Assembly (NCBI RefSeq): GCF_003426025.1
Contig: NZ_QJSH01000001.1
Span: 310,001-374,000 of the forward strand
Source: Paraliobacillus quinghaiensis
Lineage (GTDB): Bacteria; Bacillota; Bacilli; Bacillales; Amphibacillaceae
Direction of reading: 5' to 3'
DNA length: 64,000 nt
A program made the position numbers and the translations under genes. Positions within the stretch are counted from its first letter, which is position 1. Each line of letters begins with the position of its first letter. Below are positions 25,700-34,872 of the stretch, piece by piece. The notes under the pieces were generated by a model. That model saw nothing but the letters and a program-made list of their open reading frames with translations. It was not told the DNA's origin and searched no databases.

Positions 25700-25796
25700 T
25701 ATTTAGGTGGATGCATCGGTATTTGAGTTTCTTGAACGATAAATATTTTACAATACAAGGCTACTTAATTATTTTTATATAAGAGCCTTGTGTTAG

Positions 25797-27248
25797 TTAT
25801 TTTTTCTTTACTATAGTTAGTGGAAGTCTAAAAATCACATCTCCTAATTCCTTTTTCAATATTGGAGCAACTGGAGTAGTGTAATAATGTCCAAAACTTC
25901 TAAGACCAACTAAATGCGTAGATATCATTATAAAGCCTAGGATTATACCATATAAACCTAAAGTAGCAGCTGCTATCATTAGAAGAAAACGTAACATTCT
26001 AAACGAAACACTAATACTGACTGAAGGTAGGGTAAATGAGGCTAATGCAGTTAAAGCCACTACAATAATCATAATAGGACTTACGATTTGCGCTCTTACA
26101 ACTGCATCACCAATAACCAAACCGCCGACAATTCCAATTGTTTGACCAACAGGCCTTGGTAACCTGACCCCCGCTTCACGAAGAATTTCAAAAGTAATTT
26201 CCATTATTATAGCTTCTAAAAAACTTGGGAACGCAACCCCTTCTCTTGCCCCAGCTATGGATAGAGCTAATGTTGTTGGAATCATCCCTTGATGAAAAGA
26301 TACCATCGCAATATATATCGAAGGTAAAAAAAGAGCAACAAAAGCTGAACTGTATCTTAGGTTTCTAATAAGCGAACCTACATGCCATCTATTATAATAA
26401 TCCTCAGGAGATTTAAAGTGATCATTCAAGCTAACAGGCATAATCAATGCAAAAGGTGAACCCTGTAATAGAAGTGCTACTTTGCCTTCTTGCAAGAAGG
26501 CAACTGTTTTATCTGGTCTTTCTGTACTGATCATTTGTGGGAAAGGTGATAGAACATTGTCTTCTATTAGTTGTTCAATTTCACCAGTATCCTGTATGTT
26601 ATCTGTAGTAATACAATTAATTCGGAATGATATTTCTTCTAATGTATTTTTATCCACCACACCTTTAAGATAGACTAGTGAAAACTTCTTTTTTGCTACA
26701 CTTCCAATCTGCCCATTTTCAATTACTAAGTTTTGGTTTGGTAGATGCTTTCTAATTAATGAAGTATTTGAAACAATCTCTTCAATAAAAGCGTCTCTAG
26801 GCCCCCTTATTGAAACTTCACTTTCCGGTTGTTCAATCGAACGATTTTCAAACTTCTGAGAACCTAAAAGAAAAAAAGTATCAATCTCGTTAAGTAGCAA
26901 AACGGATTTACCGTTTAATAAACCCTGAACAGCCTCCTTTGCTGTGATAAATGTACTTATCTGCATATCGGGTAAAACATGATTAGAAATGAATGATTCA
27001 GGACTAGTAGTTGCTTTTAATTCTTTCAACTCATCATTTTGCATTTTTTGTAATGGCAAAGTGATTTCCAACTCAATCTTATTTATATCTGTTATTCCAT
27101 CAATATAAATAATAAGAGAATATAAATTGTTCCCAACACTGATTTCTTTATACTTGATGTCATCACTATTCGAAAGTAAATTTACAATCTCATTTTTAAA
27201 ATACTTTAGATTTTCAGGGATATTTAATTCTTTCTTAGGAAATTTCAA
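25797..27248 (-). CDS. GerA-family germinant receptor subunit A
   Basis: A 483-residue spore inner-membrane protein. The N-terminal soluble half contains FIEEIVSNTSLIRKHL and the TERPDKTVAFLQEGKVALL block; the C-terminal half has about five helices with the family signature SIAGAREGVAFPSFLEAIIM near residue 340 and EAGVRLPRPVGQTIGIVGG. A subunits form the germinant-gated channel with B and C subunits. It is the last gene of an operon ordered ORF-B-C-A, unlike the usual A-B-C or A-C-B. The germinant is unknown. Confidence 0.93.
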   Translation of the reverse strand: MKFPKKELNIPENLKYFKNEIVNLLSNSDDIKYKEISVGNNLYSLIIYIDGITDINKIELEITLPLQKMQNDELKELKATTSPESFISNHVLPDMQISTFITAKEAVQGLLNGKSVLLLNEIDTFFLLGSQKFENRSIEQPESEVSIRGPRDAFIEEIVSNTSLIRKHLPNQNLVIENGQIGSVAKKKFSLVYLKGVVDKNTLEEISFRINCITTDNIQDTGEIEQLIEDNVLSPFPQMISTERPDKTVAFLQEGKVALLLQGSPFALIMPVSLNDHFKSPEDYYNRWHVGSLIRNLRYSSAFVALFLPSIYIAMVSFHQGMIPTTLALSIAGAREGVAFPSFLEAIIMEITFEILREAGVRLPRPVGQTIGIVGGLVIGDAVVRAQIVSPIMIIVVALTALASFTLPSVSISVSFRMLRFLLMIAAATLGLYGIILGFIMISTHLVGLRSFGHYYTTPVAPILKKELGDVIFRLPLTIVKKK

Positions 27249-27262
27249 TTTAATACTCCCTT

Positions 27263-28394
27263 CTATTCATTGGTCATATAGTGCCTTGTCTGAACTTCTG
27301 CTTTAACAACAACTTTAGATTTTGAAAAATAGCCGTCTTCCCCTTCCCAATTATCTTTTATCTCATCCCAGTATTTATGAATTCTCACTTTTTATAATAT
27401 CCCCAAATCCGAATACATCAGTATAATATTCCTCTTGCATTACCTTTACTATCCCATTAATTTCTTTCTCAATCTTTTGCTCAATTAAAGTTTGAAGTTT
27501 AAAGAGAAACTTATTTTCACTAAGTTTTTTCTGATTAAGCCAACTCTCTCCAATAGCCCCTTCTGTTTTAATTGTAATATGAAATGTATTTTCATCGTTT
27601 GTATGTTCAAATGAGATATAAGAATTCATTAAATAAGATTCATAAACAAATACCTCATCATCTGCTTTCACCTCTGTAACGGATTGATTTGTTTCTCCAA
27701 TCACCCTGTTGTATCCTTCCGTTTCTAGAGGGTTTAAAAGGCCAACTAATTTATCGCTTCCATTAATGATTGCACCACCTTCAATAATAACCTCATCACT
27801 CTCAAATTTAGAGATGAGTGGGATAATATAACCTGTCTCCTTAGGAATATATCTGCTAATATCACCAATACTCGTCAGTTTAGGCATACTTAATACTCTT
27901 TGGTAATTTTCTTGAATCTTCTCGATAGACTTTGCTTTAAATGATTCTAATGGTAACTGATTCTTCAATAGTTCTTTAACAGGATCTTCGGAAGCAAGGA
28001 TCAATGTTCTTCTTCTCATTTCGTGATCTCTTAGATAGACATCTAAGATGTGCTCTAATATACCAAGCTCTAATAATTCAGTGTGAATGACAATTACTTG
28101 AAGGTGTTCAAAGTTAAGTGTCCTACTTCTCCTTGCACCAATTTGTCTAATATTTTTAAAGTTAGATTTTCCAACTGAGGATACGTTAATAAATGGAGGT
28201 TTACCTTTATTCGCTGGTGACGATTGCTGAACCAACTGACTAGGAATAGCAATTTGAAAAGTAGTTTCAAACGCATCACCTTCAGCCGGATCTAAACCAA
28301 CTCCCATTACAAAACCTATCTCTTCAATCTCTTTACTATCCCAACAACCAGACAATAAAATTAGAATTAAAAAAAGGGGAATTGCTTTTTTCAT
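27263..28394 (-). pseudogene. Ger receptor subunit C lipoprotein, C-terminus frameshifted
   Basis: The frame from 28394 encodes a GerC-type lipoprotein (lipobox LLSGCWD, then IEEIGFVMGVGLDPAEG) but stops at 27375 after DVFGFGDIIKSENS. One base out of frame the reading continues as KYWDEIKDNWEGEDG ... HYMTNE and stops at 27263, just 14 bases before gerA. That is the expected GerC ending, and the corrected length of about 376 codons fits the family. A run of five A lies just before the break. The missing part is the last 35 to 40 residues. It could be a real mutation, phase variation or a sequencing error; the shortened protein might still work. Confidence 0.85.
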
Positions 28395-28395
28395 T

Positions 28396-29499
28396 CTAAT
28401 TCCTCCTTTGCCTAGATTTTATGATGTAAGTTTGAATAATTGAAAATAAAAATAGCACAATGATTAATACGCCTCCAGATTGACTAACCCAATTAGAGAA
28501 ATTTCCTAATTCATTAACATTTTTCGGAATAAATGAAATCCAAAAAATAAGAGCTATTAGAACAGGGGTGATGTTGAAAGATTTATTTTTTACTAAATGA
28601 TTTTTGATAACGTCTAATAATAGAATAAAAAAAACACTAAACGTGTTAAACATTGTTAGACTCCATATAGTGATTAAAAATGATTCCAACCTCTCAAAAA
28701 CACCCACTTCTAGCTGTATCTCCTTTGCCATTTCAACAGTTGGAAATAATAATGTTTTTGTTGTATCAACAGTAAAGATGCCATATGTAAAAAGTGTAAT
28801 TATTGTGTATACGAAAGTGACCATAATTATTGATAAGTTGATTTTTTTTAGTTCAATCTTATCTTTTTTTATATAAGCCATTAGAAAAAAAATAAGTTCT
28901 ATACCTAAGAACGAAAGCGATGTTTCCTTAATTCCAATTACTATAGGTTTTATACCTCCAGCAAAAAAAGGTTGCAAATAAGAAAAATTAAAATTATTTA
29001 TATTTAATATAACCATCAGGAAAAGAACAATGAAAGTGATCGGGAAAAAAATTAAATTTAAGTAAACAACTCCTTGAACACCTTTTGAAGCCATATATGC
29101 AATGACTAATACAGCTAAACCAATAATAATTTCAGATGGTGTTTGTGGTATTAAATATAACTTTATGATGATACCCAAATACCTAATTAAAATGGAAATC
29201 AATAAAATAAAATAGATTACCAAGAAAACACAAAATACTTTTGAAAAAAAGCTACCAACTCTAGTCTGTTCTAAAACTTCTAATAAAGACATACTGCTAA
29301 AGTAATTCTGAACATATTTTATATAAATCGTAGCTAGAAGAAGAATTGCCATACCTGATATTAAAATAGATACCCAACCATCACTGGACCCTAAAGTAAC
29401 TGCTAGGTTTTTAGGCAATGTCAATAAGGAGACCCCTAAAATAGTCGTTATTATAGTTATTGCAATTTCTGTTGAGGAAAACGATAAATTATTCTTCAT
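28396..29499 (-). CDS. GerB-family germinant receptor subunit B
   Basis: A 367-residue integral membrane protein of the APC-type spore germination permease family, with about ten helices. ISTTEIAI-like start sequence (here FSSTEIAITIITTILGVSLL) and PKNLAVTLGSSDGWVSILISG are typical of GerB, which is thought to bind the germinant. I start at ATG 29499 behind GGAGTG; an upstream ATG lacks a ribosome site. Its stop and the gerC start are one base apart. Confidence 0.9.
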   Translation of the reverse strand: MKNNLSFSSTEIAITIITTILGVSLLTLPKNLAVTLGSSDGWVSILISGMAILLLATIYIKYVQNYFSSMSLLEVLEQTRVGSFFSKVFCVFLVIYFILLISILIRYLGIIIKLYLIPQTPSEIIIGLAVLVIAYMASKGVQGVVYLNLIFFPITFIVLFLMVILNINNFNFSYLQPFFAGGIKPIVIGIKETSLSFLGIELIFFLMAYIKKDKIELKKINLSIIMVTFVYTIITLFTYGIFTVDTTKTLLFPTVEMAKEIQLEVGVFERLESFLITIWSLTMFNTFSVFFILLLDVIKNHLVKNKSFNITPVLIALIFWISFIPKNVNELGNFSNWVSQSGGVLIIVLFLFSIIQTYIIKSRQRRN

Positions 29500-29524
29500 G
29501 GATTCACTCCAATTATCCATTTAT

Positions 29525-29701
29525 TCAGTTCATTTTTTTATTTTTTCTATTTACTTTCATCCAAGGTAATGCAAATGCAGCTTCTATTTTTTTTATAACA
29601 ATTTTAAAGATAATTATTACAAAAAATAAAATAACTGTTGAAATAACCACACTAAAAGGTGGGAAAAAACCAAAAAAACGTTCTAGCAATGAGTAATTCA
29701 T
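29525..29701 (-). CDS. 58-residue single-helix membrane protein heading ger operon 1
   Basis: A short ORF with a strong AGGGGGAGA ribosome site and ATG at 29701. The protein starts MNYSLLERFFGFFPPFS, then has one long hydrophobic helix (about 17-38), and ends in a basic tail (KVNRKNKKMN). It ends 25 bases before gerB, so it is the first gene of the receptor operon. Some ger operons encode a small extra D subunit; this may be one, though it shows one helix rather than two. Placement and ribosome site are seen; function is inference. Confidence 0.7.
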   Translation of the reverse strand: MNYSLLERFFGFFPPFSVVISTVILFFVIIIFKIVIKKIEAAFALPWMKVNRKNKKMN

Positions 29702-29790
29702 GATGATTCTCCCCCTAATGTTTTTTTGTTTACTTTTATTATTTTGTCCAAAAATTAATAAATTATAGATTAGTAATCCAAATTAAATTA

Positions 29791-29838
29791 AAAATGAAGC
29801 GGCCATAACTCCATCGTATATAGAGTTAAAGCCGCTTC
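29791..29838 (-). terminator. Terminator after the HD-GYP operon
   Basis: GAAGCGGC (29796-29803) pairs with GCCGCTTC (29831-29838), with an inner AACTC/GAGTT stem. Read on the minus strand it is followed by ATTTTTAATTT. Confidence 0.65.
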
Positions 29839-29897
29839 AATTAATGGTATTATGTTGACTGGTTAATATCATAGTGAATTAAAAAATTGATGTGGAT

Positions 29898-30083
29898 TTA
29901 TCTTTTAATAGCTTGTAATTGCATCGAAACAGCATTTCCCTCTTCCATCCCTTTTCTATACGCTGTTCCATATACTTGCTTTAAAAGAAGTGTTATATGG
30001 TTTTTATTTAAGTCACTTATTTCTCCTTGATCATTTGTATCTATTAGTTCAATTATTTTATTCAATGCTTGGTCTAGTTCCAT
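29898..30083 (-). CDS. Small soluble protein coupled to the HD-GYP gene
   Basis: A 61-residue, mostly helical charged protein (MELDQALNKIIELIDTND start) that I do not recognise. Its ATG lies one base after the stop of the HD-GYP gene and its ribosome site GGAG is within the last codons of that gene, so translation is coupled. A terminator follows. It may act with the phosphodiesterase. Confidence 0.7.
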   Translation of the reverse strand: MELDQALNKIIELIDTNDQGEISDLNKNHITLLLKQVYGTAYRKGMEEGNAVSMQLQAIKR

Positions 30084-30086
30084 TTC

Positions 30087-31076
30087 TTATTCTCCATTCA
30101 AAACATCAATCGGTTTAATCATATAAGTCGAATTTTCAACCAAATCTATTTCTTCTTCACTTGATAGAATTTTCACAACAGGTCGCTGCAAGTGCTTGTT
30201 TATTTGCGTAACAATTGCTGGCTCACTGTTATTAATTAAAACTTTGGTTCCTGGTGGATAGGTTGCAACTGATTGACTAAAAGCTGTGACAATATTGTAT
30301 GCATATCCACTATCAGATGTTGCCATAATTGCTTCCATAGCATCATGTGGTGGAATCTTATCCTTTGTAACCAAATTATCGTAACGATTAGCAATACCAC
30401 ATATTTGTGCAACTTCTAAAAAATCTTTTCCACTAATTTGTCTTGGGAAACCTTTACCATCAAAAGTTTCATGATGTTGATAGGCAATATGAGAAGATAC
30501 AATACTAATCTGACTAATATTTCGTAGAAACTGGAAGCCGACTTCAGGATGCTTGTCATAGTCTTCTTCTATCGATTTACCAATGTCGTGCAATAATGTC
30601 CCAATTGCTAGATCTCTTTGCTTTGTATCGGTATATCGCATACGCTTTCCAGTTAATAATGCTAATATTGTCACGTTAACAGCATGTGCATATGGCTGTA
30701 ATTCTTTCGTCATTGTACCAGCTGGAATAAGCACTAGTGTAGGTCTATGTTTAACCTCTTTTAATAATTTACCTGCTATTTGTTGTATGGATTCTATATT
30801 TGGTGTCTTATTATTTATCGCATGTTCATAAAAGGACTTCACAACTTGTATTGCATCTGTCCATGTAGGCATATCAAGCATATCATCAATACTAATACCT
30901 TTAGAGATTTCATCTTCAACAAAAATAAAATCAATGCCCATATTTTCTAATCTCTTTACAATTTTAGGGTCAATTGTTCGACCAGCCGCAAGTAAGATCC
31001 GCTTACGGGAGTCATATATTGGTTTACCAAGCACCATACTAGTATGATCATACTTAGAAATATTAATTAATCGCAT
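30087..31076 (-). CDS. HD-GYP cyclic di-GMP phosphodiesterase
   Basis: A 329-residue cytosolic protein. An N-terminal segment (about 1-100) resembles the DUF3391-like part found before many HD-GYP domains. The catalytic domain shows HAVNVTILALLTG, LLHDIGK near residue 164, a metal-ligand HIAYQHHE and DGKGFP, which replaces the name-giving GYP by GFP. The C-terminal tail (about 270-329) has strand-rich YPPGTKVLINN. It should hydrolyse cyclic di-GMP. It sits under a c-di-GMP-I riboswitch, giving a feedback arrangement. Confidence 0.9.
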   Translation of the reverse strand: MRLINISKYDHTSMVLGKPIYDSRKRILLAAGRTIDPKIVKRLENMGIDFIFVEDEISKGISIDDMLDMPTWTDAIQVVKSFYEHAINNKTPNIESIQQIAGKLLKEVKHRPTLVLIPAGTMTKELQPYAHAVNVTILALLTGKRMRYTDTKQRDLAIGTLLHDIGKSIEEDYDKHPEVGFQFLRNISQISIVSSHIAYQHHETFDGKGFPRQISGKDFLEVAQICGIANRYDNLVTKDKIPPHDAMEAIMATSDSGYAYNIVTAFSQSVATYPPGTKVLINNSEPAIVTQINKHLQRPVVKILSSEEEIDLVENSTYMIKPIDVLNGE

Positions 31077-31140
31077 AAAATCTACCTCTCACTTGATCTA
31101 ATAAGGTTTTTTTATTTTGTTACAATACTATATGGCATAC

Positions 31141-31174
31141 AAAAAAGCTATCACCCATATATAGAGAAATAGCC
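31141..31174 (-). terminator. Expression-platform terminator of the c-di-GMP riboswitch
   Basis: On the minus strand GGCTAT (from 31174) and ATAGC (to 31147) form a stem followed by T6. Just upstream, CCAAAATTA and TAATTTGG can pair in a competing hairpin that uses the GG of the terminator. This suits an attenuator 65 bases before the HD-GYP start codon. Confidence 0.65.
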
Positions 31175-31194
31175 AAATTAAACAAATCTAATTT

Positions 31195-31292
31195 TGGTAG
31201 TCTGGCAATCAATAGTATTGGTTTGGAAAATAAAACCAATACCTTAGACCCATGACTTTGCGTCCTATCTTTTCAAATAGTTTGCCTTTTTC
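31195..31292 (-). promoter_or_regulatory. c-di-GMP-I (GEMM-I) riboswitch
   Basis: On the minus strand: AAAAAGGCAAACTATTT, a GAAA tetraloop closing a short stem, then GGACGCAAAGTCATGGGTC and TAAGG with a GGTATTGG hairpin, and ATTGATTGCCAGACTACC. The core GGACGCAAAG, the tetraloop and the TCTAAGG receptor match the GEMM-I aptamer closely. The outer P1 pairing (GGCAAACT with AGACTACC) is imperfect. The RNA lies between a promoter and the HD-GYP gene. Confidence 0.9.
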
Positions 31293-31335
31293 ATTCGTAA
31301 CATACTTTATATACTAACTTTTGTCCTATTTTATA

Positions 31336-31364
31336 ATACTATAGTATTTATAAAAACATTTCAA
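31336..31364 (-). promoter_or_regulatory. Likely promoter of the riboswitch-HD-GYP transcript
   Basis: On the minus strand TTGAAA (31364-31359) is followed after 17 bases by TAGTAT (31341-31336). Transcription would start about 40 bases before the aptamer. Confidence 0.5.
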
Positions 31365-31420
31365 GATAATCTCCACTTCAATTTAAAACTTGATATCATG
31401 TTAAATTTAATCAGAATTAC

Positions 31421-31458
31421 GAAAAAAGAGCACTTTCCTTTGAAAGAAAGTACGCTCT
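31421..31458 (-). terminator. Terminator after the YpzI-like gene
   Basis: On the minus strand AGAGC-GT-ACTTTC pairs with GAAAGTGCTCT, with a two-base bulge, and is followed by T6. Confidence 0.75.
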
Positions 31459-31467
31459 CTATTTTTC

Positions 31468-31605
31468 CTATTTTCCATCATTTAACTTTCTACCTTCTTC
31501 AGGGCTAGACATTTTTGTTGCACCTTTATAGTGAAGTGCTTGATCTCGATCCGATTCTACACGTCCACTTTCTTTTAACTTTTTTTCTTGACGGTCTCTT
31601 CCCAC
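31468..31605 (-). CDS. YpzI-like small protein
   Basis: A 45-residue charged protein, MGRDRQEKKLKESGRVESDR at its start and MSSPEEGRKLNDGK at its end, which matches my recollection of the short YpzI family of Bacillaceae. The GTG start sits six bases after GGAGGTG. No function is known. It is a single gene with its own terminator. Confidence 0.8.
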   Translation of the reverse strand: MGRDRQEKKLKESGRVESDRDQALHYKGATKMSSPEEGRKLNDGK

Positions 31606-31916
31606 TTTTAACACCTCCCTTCTAATAAGTTGAGTATTTCAAGAGATTTTTATACATTTAAAAAGAAACTACAAACGGCATGATCGCAGCATTTTTTGAC
31701 GGTTTTCTTTAATCTGACAGTTATCTGAATATTTCCTATTTCCTTGAAATTATAAATTCTTAAACCTATACTAGTTGAGTCGCCCAAAATTGCTACATTC
31801 TACACAACGTAGGATTAACAGTCATTTTCACAATCCACCTAAGTACATAATGCATTGTTCTAGGAATTCAAATCCTAACAACTAAATGTAAATTAAAACA
31901 CAGGAGCTGATTACAG

Positions 31917-33308
31917 ATGGAACTACAAGCAAATCCCCAATTATTATGGTTTATTGGTATCTATGCTTTAATAATGGTCGGATTAGGAATTTATATGTCA
32001 AAGAAAGTATCAAACAGCAAAGATTTTATTTTAGCAGGAAAAAGTCTAGGGCCGTTTGTATTAATGGGTACGTTACTTGCGACGTGGACAGGTAGTGGAA
32101 GTATTTCTGGTGGAGAAACTTCTGTCTCTTATAGTTTTGGTATTATCCCCTCACTCATGTTAATGGTGCCAACTTTAATTGGTATTTTAACACTTTATAT
32201 TATTGCACCAAAAATCAGAGCATTTGGGAAATACACCATTTCGGGAATCCTTGAAGAAAAGTACGGGACATTTGCGCGAAACCTTTCAAGTATTATTGTT
32301 CTACTTGCTTATGTAGGTATTGTTTCTTATCAAATGACAGGTTTTGGTTTCATTTTAAACCTCACAACTGGAATGAGTGTTGAACTTGGTACAATTATTG
32401 CTGCAGTACTTATCATTTTCCTTGCAATGATTGGTGGATTACGTTCTGTTTCACAAACAGATGCAATAAGTGGATTTTTAATGGTTGGCGGTCTGTTAAT
32501 TACTGTACCAACAATTATTGTAATTGCAGGAGGCTGGGATACTATTATTGCTAATGTTCCAGATTCACATTTGACTGCAACCGGAGGATTAACAACAGTT
32601 CAATTAATTGGTTACCTATTACCTTCACTATTTCTGTTACTTGGTGATCAAAACATGTATCAACGTTTGGCATCATCTAAAGGAGATGCTTCATCCAGAA
32701 AAGCACAGATCGGTTGGCTCTTAATCATGTTAATTATCTCGCCAGCAATCTCGTTTATCGCATTTGCATCGCGTTCGATATTTCCGGATATTGACCCTGG
32801 GATGGCATTAATGGCTACAACACTTGCCTTGCCTTTAGGAGTCGGTGGAATTTTACTTGCAGCAGCATCTGCTTTTATCATTACAACAGGGAACTCATAT
32901 TTACTTTCAGCTGCAACGAATATGACGTATGATATCTATGGAAAATACATTAATAAGAACGCATCTGATCAAAAACAATTAGGAATGACCAAACTATTCA
33001 TTATCATTCTTGGTGTATTTGCTTATCTATTGATCAGTTTCTTCCCAACTGTATTAGAAGTACAAATGTATGCCTATACGGTTTATGGTGCAGGAATTAC
33101 ACCAGCGATTTTAGCAGTATTCTTCTGGAAACGCGTAAATGCAACTGGCGGTATTTCTTCGATGTTAACTGGTGTTATAACAACATTAATTTGGGAAATT
33201 GTATTAAGTAAGCCGTTTGATTTAAATAGTGTTGTTATCTCTGTTCCAGCAGCAGTAATCGTATTAATTGTTGTCACATTAGTAACGACGAAAAAGAAAA
33301 GTTCATAA
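31917..33308 (+). CDS. Sodium:solute symporter (SSS family)
   Basis: A 463-residue carrier with about 13 helices. SKDFILAGKSLGPFVLMGTL near residue 34 and ATWTGSGSISGGETSVSYSF near 58 are typical SSS motifs, and the sodium-site region ITTGNSYLLSAATNMTYDIY is near 321. Substrate is uncertain. The next gene, a proline-type peptidase only 18 bases downstream, hints at uptake of proline, a Pro-peptide or a related solute. CAGGAGC precedes the ATG. Confidence 0.88.
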   Translation: MELQANPQLLWFIGIYALIMVGLGIYMSKKVSNSKDFILAGKSLGPFVLMGTLLATWTGSGSISGGETSVSYSFGIIPSLMLMVPTLIGILTLYIIAPKIRAFGKYTISGILEEKYGTFARNLSSIIVLLAYVGIVSYQMTGFGFILNLTTGMSVELGTIIAAVLIIFLAMIGGLRSVSQTDAISGFLMVGGLLITVPTIIVIAGGWDTIIANVPDSHLTATGGLTTVQLIGYLLPSLFLLLGDQNMYQRLASSKGDASSRKAQIGWLLIMLIISPAISFIAFASRSIFPDIDPGMALMATTLALPLGVGGILLAAASAFIITTGNSYLLSAATNMTYDIYGKYINKNASDQKQLGMTKLFIIILGVFAYLLISFFPTVLEVQMYAYTVYGAGITPAILAVFFWKRVNATGGISSMLTGVITTLIWEIVLSKPFDLNSVVISVPAAVIVLIVVTLVTTKKKSS

Positions 33309-33326
33309 AATTAGAGAGGTGGCATT

Positions 33327-34433
33327 TTGAGTATGCGCAAACGTGTAGAAGAAGTTACGTCTTGGATGAATGATCAAAATATAGAAGTAGCATTTATTAA
33401 TTCAACTGAAAATGTCTATTATCTATCTAATTTCTATACCGATCCACATGAACGTCTTATGGGAATCTTTCTATTTAAAAATGCAAAACCAATATTTGTT
33501 CTCCCTGCAATGGAAGCTAATCAATTAAGAACAGCTGGTTGGGAAAACGAAATTATTGGATACTCTGATCATGAGAACCCATGGGAGCGTATTGAAAAGT
33601 CTATAAAAAAAATAGACCTTGGGAATGTTGAACAAGTTGCACTTGAAAAGGAAGTCCTTACCTATGGTCGTAGTGAATCCTTCTTGAGCATGTTTTCAGA
33701 AGTCCAAGTAGTTTCAGTGGAAAATAAATTAAATGATATGCGCGTTGTAAAAGATGCAGACGAAATTGCTGTTATGCGTCGTGCTGCAAAAATGGCTGAC
33801 TTTGGTGTACAAATTGGCATTGATGCACTTGTGGAAGGTATTACCGAAATGGAAGTCTTAGCAAAAATAGAATATGAACTTAAAAGAAAAGGCATAAGGG
33901 AAATGTCCTTTTCCACTATGGTTCTATTTGGCGAGAAATCTGGTGATCCACATGGTAATCCTGGTGAGCGTAAATTGAAAGCTGGCGACATGGTGTTATT
34001 CGATCTCGGCGTTGTACTTGAGGGATATTGTTCTGATATAACAAGAACAGTAGCTTATAAATCAGTTACCGATAAACAAAGAGAAGTTTATCAAACTGTA
34101 CTAAATGCGCAGCTTGCATCCCTAGATATAAGTAAGCCTGGCACACGTGTAGGTGACCTTGATACAATTGCTCGAGATATCATTACTGAAGCGGGTTTTA
34201 GTGAGTACTTCCCACATCGTATTGGACATGGATTAGGAATAAATGTCCATGAATATCCTTCGATGAGTCATTTAAATGATGGTATTTTAAAAGAGGGTAT
34301 GGTCTATACGATTGAACCAGGGATTTATCTTCCAAGTGTTGGTGGCGTAAGAATTGAAGATGATGTACTTATCACAGTCGATGGCTTTGAAACACTAACT
34401 AAATTTCCTAAGGAACTACAAATAATATCTTAA
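33327..34433 (+). CDS. M24-family Xaa-Pro peptidase
   Basis: A 368-residue cytosolic metallopeptidase with a creatinase-like N-terminal domain (about 1-130) and a pita-bread catalytic domain. Metal ligands are recognisable in LFDLGVVLEGYCSDITRT, HRIGHGLGINVHEYP, YTIEPGIYLPSVGGVRIEDD. Such enzymes cleave Xaa-Pro dipeptides or N-terminal residues before Pro. The TTG start follows AGAGGTGG; ATG two codons later is an alternative. It forms an operon with the symporter and ends in a perfect 13-bp terminator. Confidence 0.9.
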   Translation: MSMRKRVEEVTSWMNDQNIEVAFINSTENVYYLSNFYTDPHERLMGIFLFKNAKPIFVLPAMEANQLRTAGWENEIIGYSDHENPWERIEKSIKKIDLGNVEQVALEKEVLTYGRSESFLSMFSEVQVVSVENKLNDMRVVKDADEIAVMRRAAKMADFGVQIGIDALVEGITEMEVLAKIEYELKRKGIREMSFSTMVLFGEKSGDPHGNPGERKLKAGDMVLFDLGVVLEGYCSDITRTVAYKSVTDKQREVYQTVLNAQLASLDISKPGTRVGDLDTIARDIITEAGFSEYFPHRIGHGLGINVHEYPSMSHLNDGILKEGMVYTIEPGIYLPSVGGVRIEDDVLITVDGFETLTKFPKELQIIS

Positions 34434-34438
34434 TAGTC

Positions 34439-34483
34439 AAAGAGCTAACGACCCTTCCTACTATGTGGTATCGTTAGCTCTTT
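34439..34483 (+). terminator. Terminator after the symporter-peptidase operon
   Basis: AAAGAGCTAACGA (34439-34451) pairs perfectly with TCGTTAGCTCTTT (34471-34483), followed by T. Confidence 0.85.
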
Positions 34484-34500
34484 TAATTACTAAAAATGAA

Positions 34501-34522
34501 GGCTGACTCTTATGAGTCAGCC
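34501..34522 (-). terminator. Terminator after the minus-strand YjcZ-like gene
   Basis: GGCTGACTC-TTAT-GAGTCAGCC is a perfect 9-bp hairpin with a four-base loop; the minus strand continues TTCATTTTT. Confidence 0.8.
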
Positions 34523-34531
34523 AATTTCAAT

Positions 34532-34633
34532 TTAGAAGCCGTAACCAACGTATGAAGCACCAATGATAATTAACAAGATAAACAGTACAACGATTAACGC
34601 AAAACCGCCTCCGTATCCATAAGATGCAGACAT
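34532..34633 (-). CDS. YjcZ-family sporulation protein
   Basis: A 33-residue protein: [18 protein letters not shown] start, a hydrophobic helix and a VGYGF end. This is the typical YjcZ-type sporulation microprotein, one hydrophobic helix after a Gly/Tyr-rich start. GGGAGGG precedes the ATG. Two relatives are encoded at 55177 and 55320. Confidence 0.88.
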   Translation of the reverse strand: MSASYGYGGGFALIVVLFILLIIIGASYVGYGF

Positions 34634-34872
34634 GATTATCCCTCCCTTCTGCACTACCTAAATTAATATATGTCTAAATCGCATTTATGGGAGGGCACCT
34701 GCGGAAAAAATTTATTTATCATTTTATACATTGACTAGCACCATTATTTGTATGCCTATCTCAGACCCCATAATACAACAAATGTGTTTTGGCACAGTAA
34801 TGATGTATATAACCCTATCTCTTGTAAAGAATAAGATTAGAAAGATTTTCAAAGTTGGTGTAGGAGAAAAAT

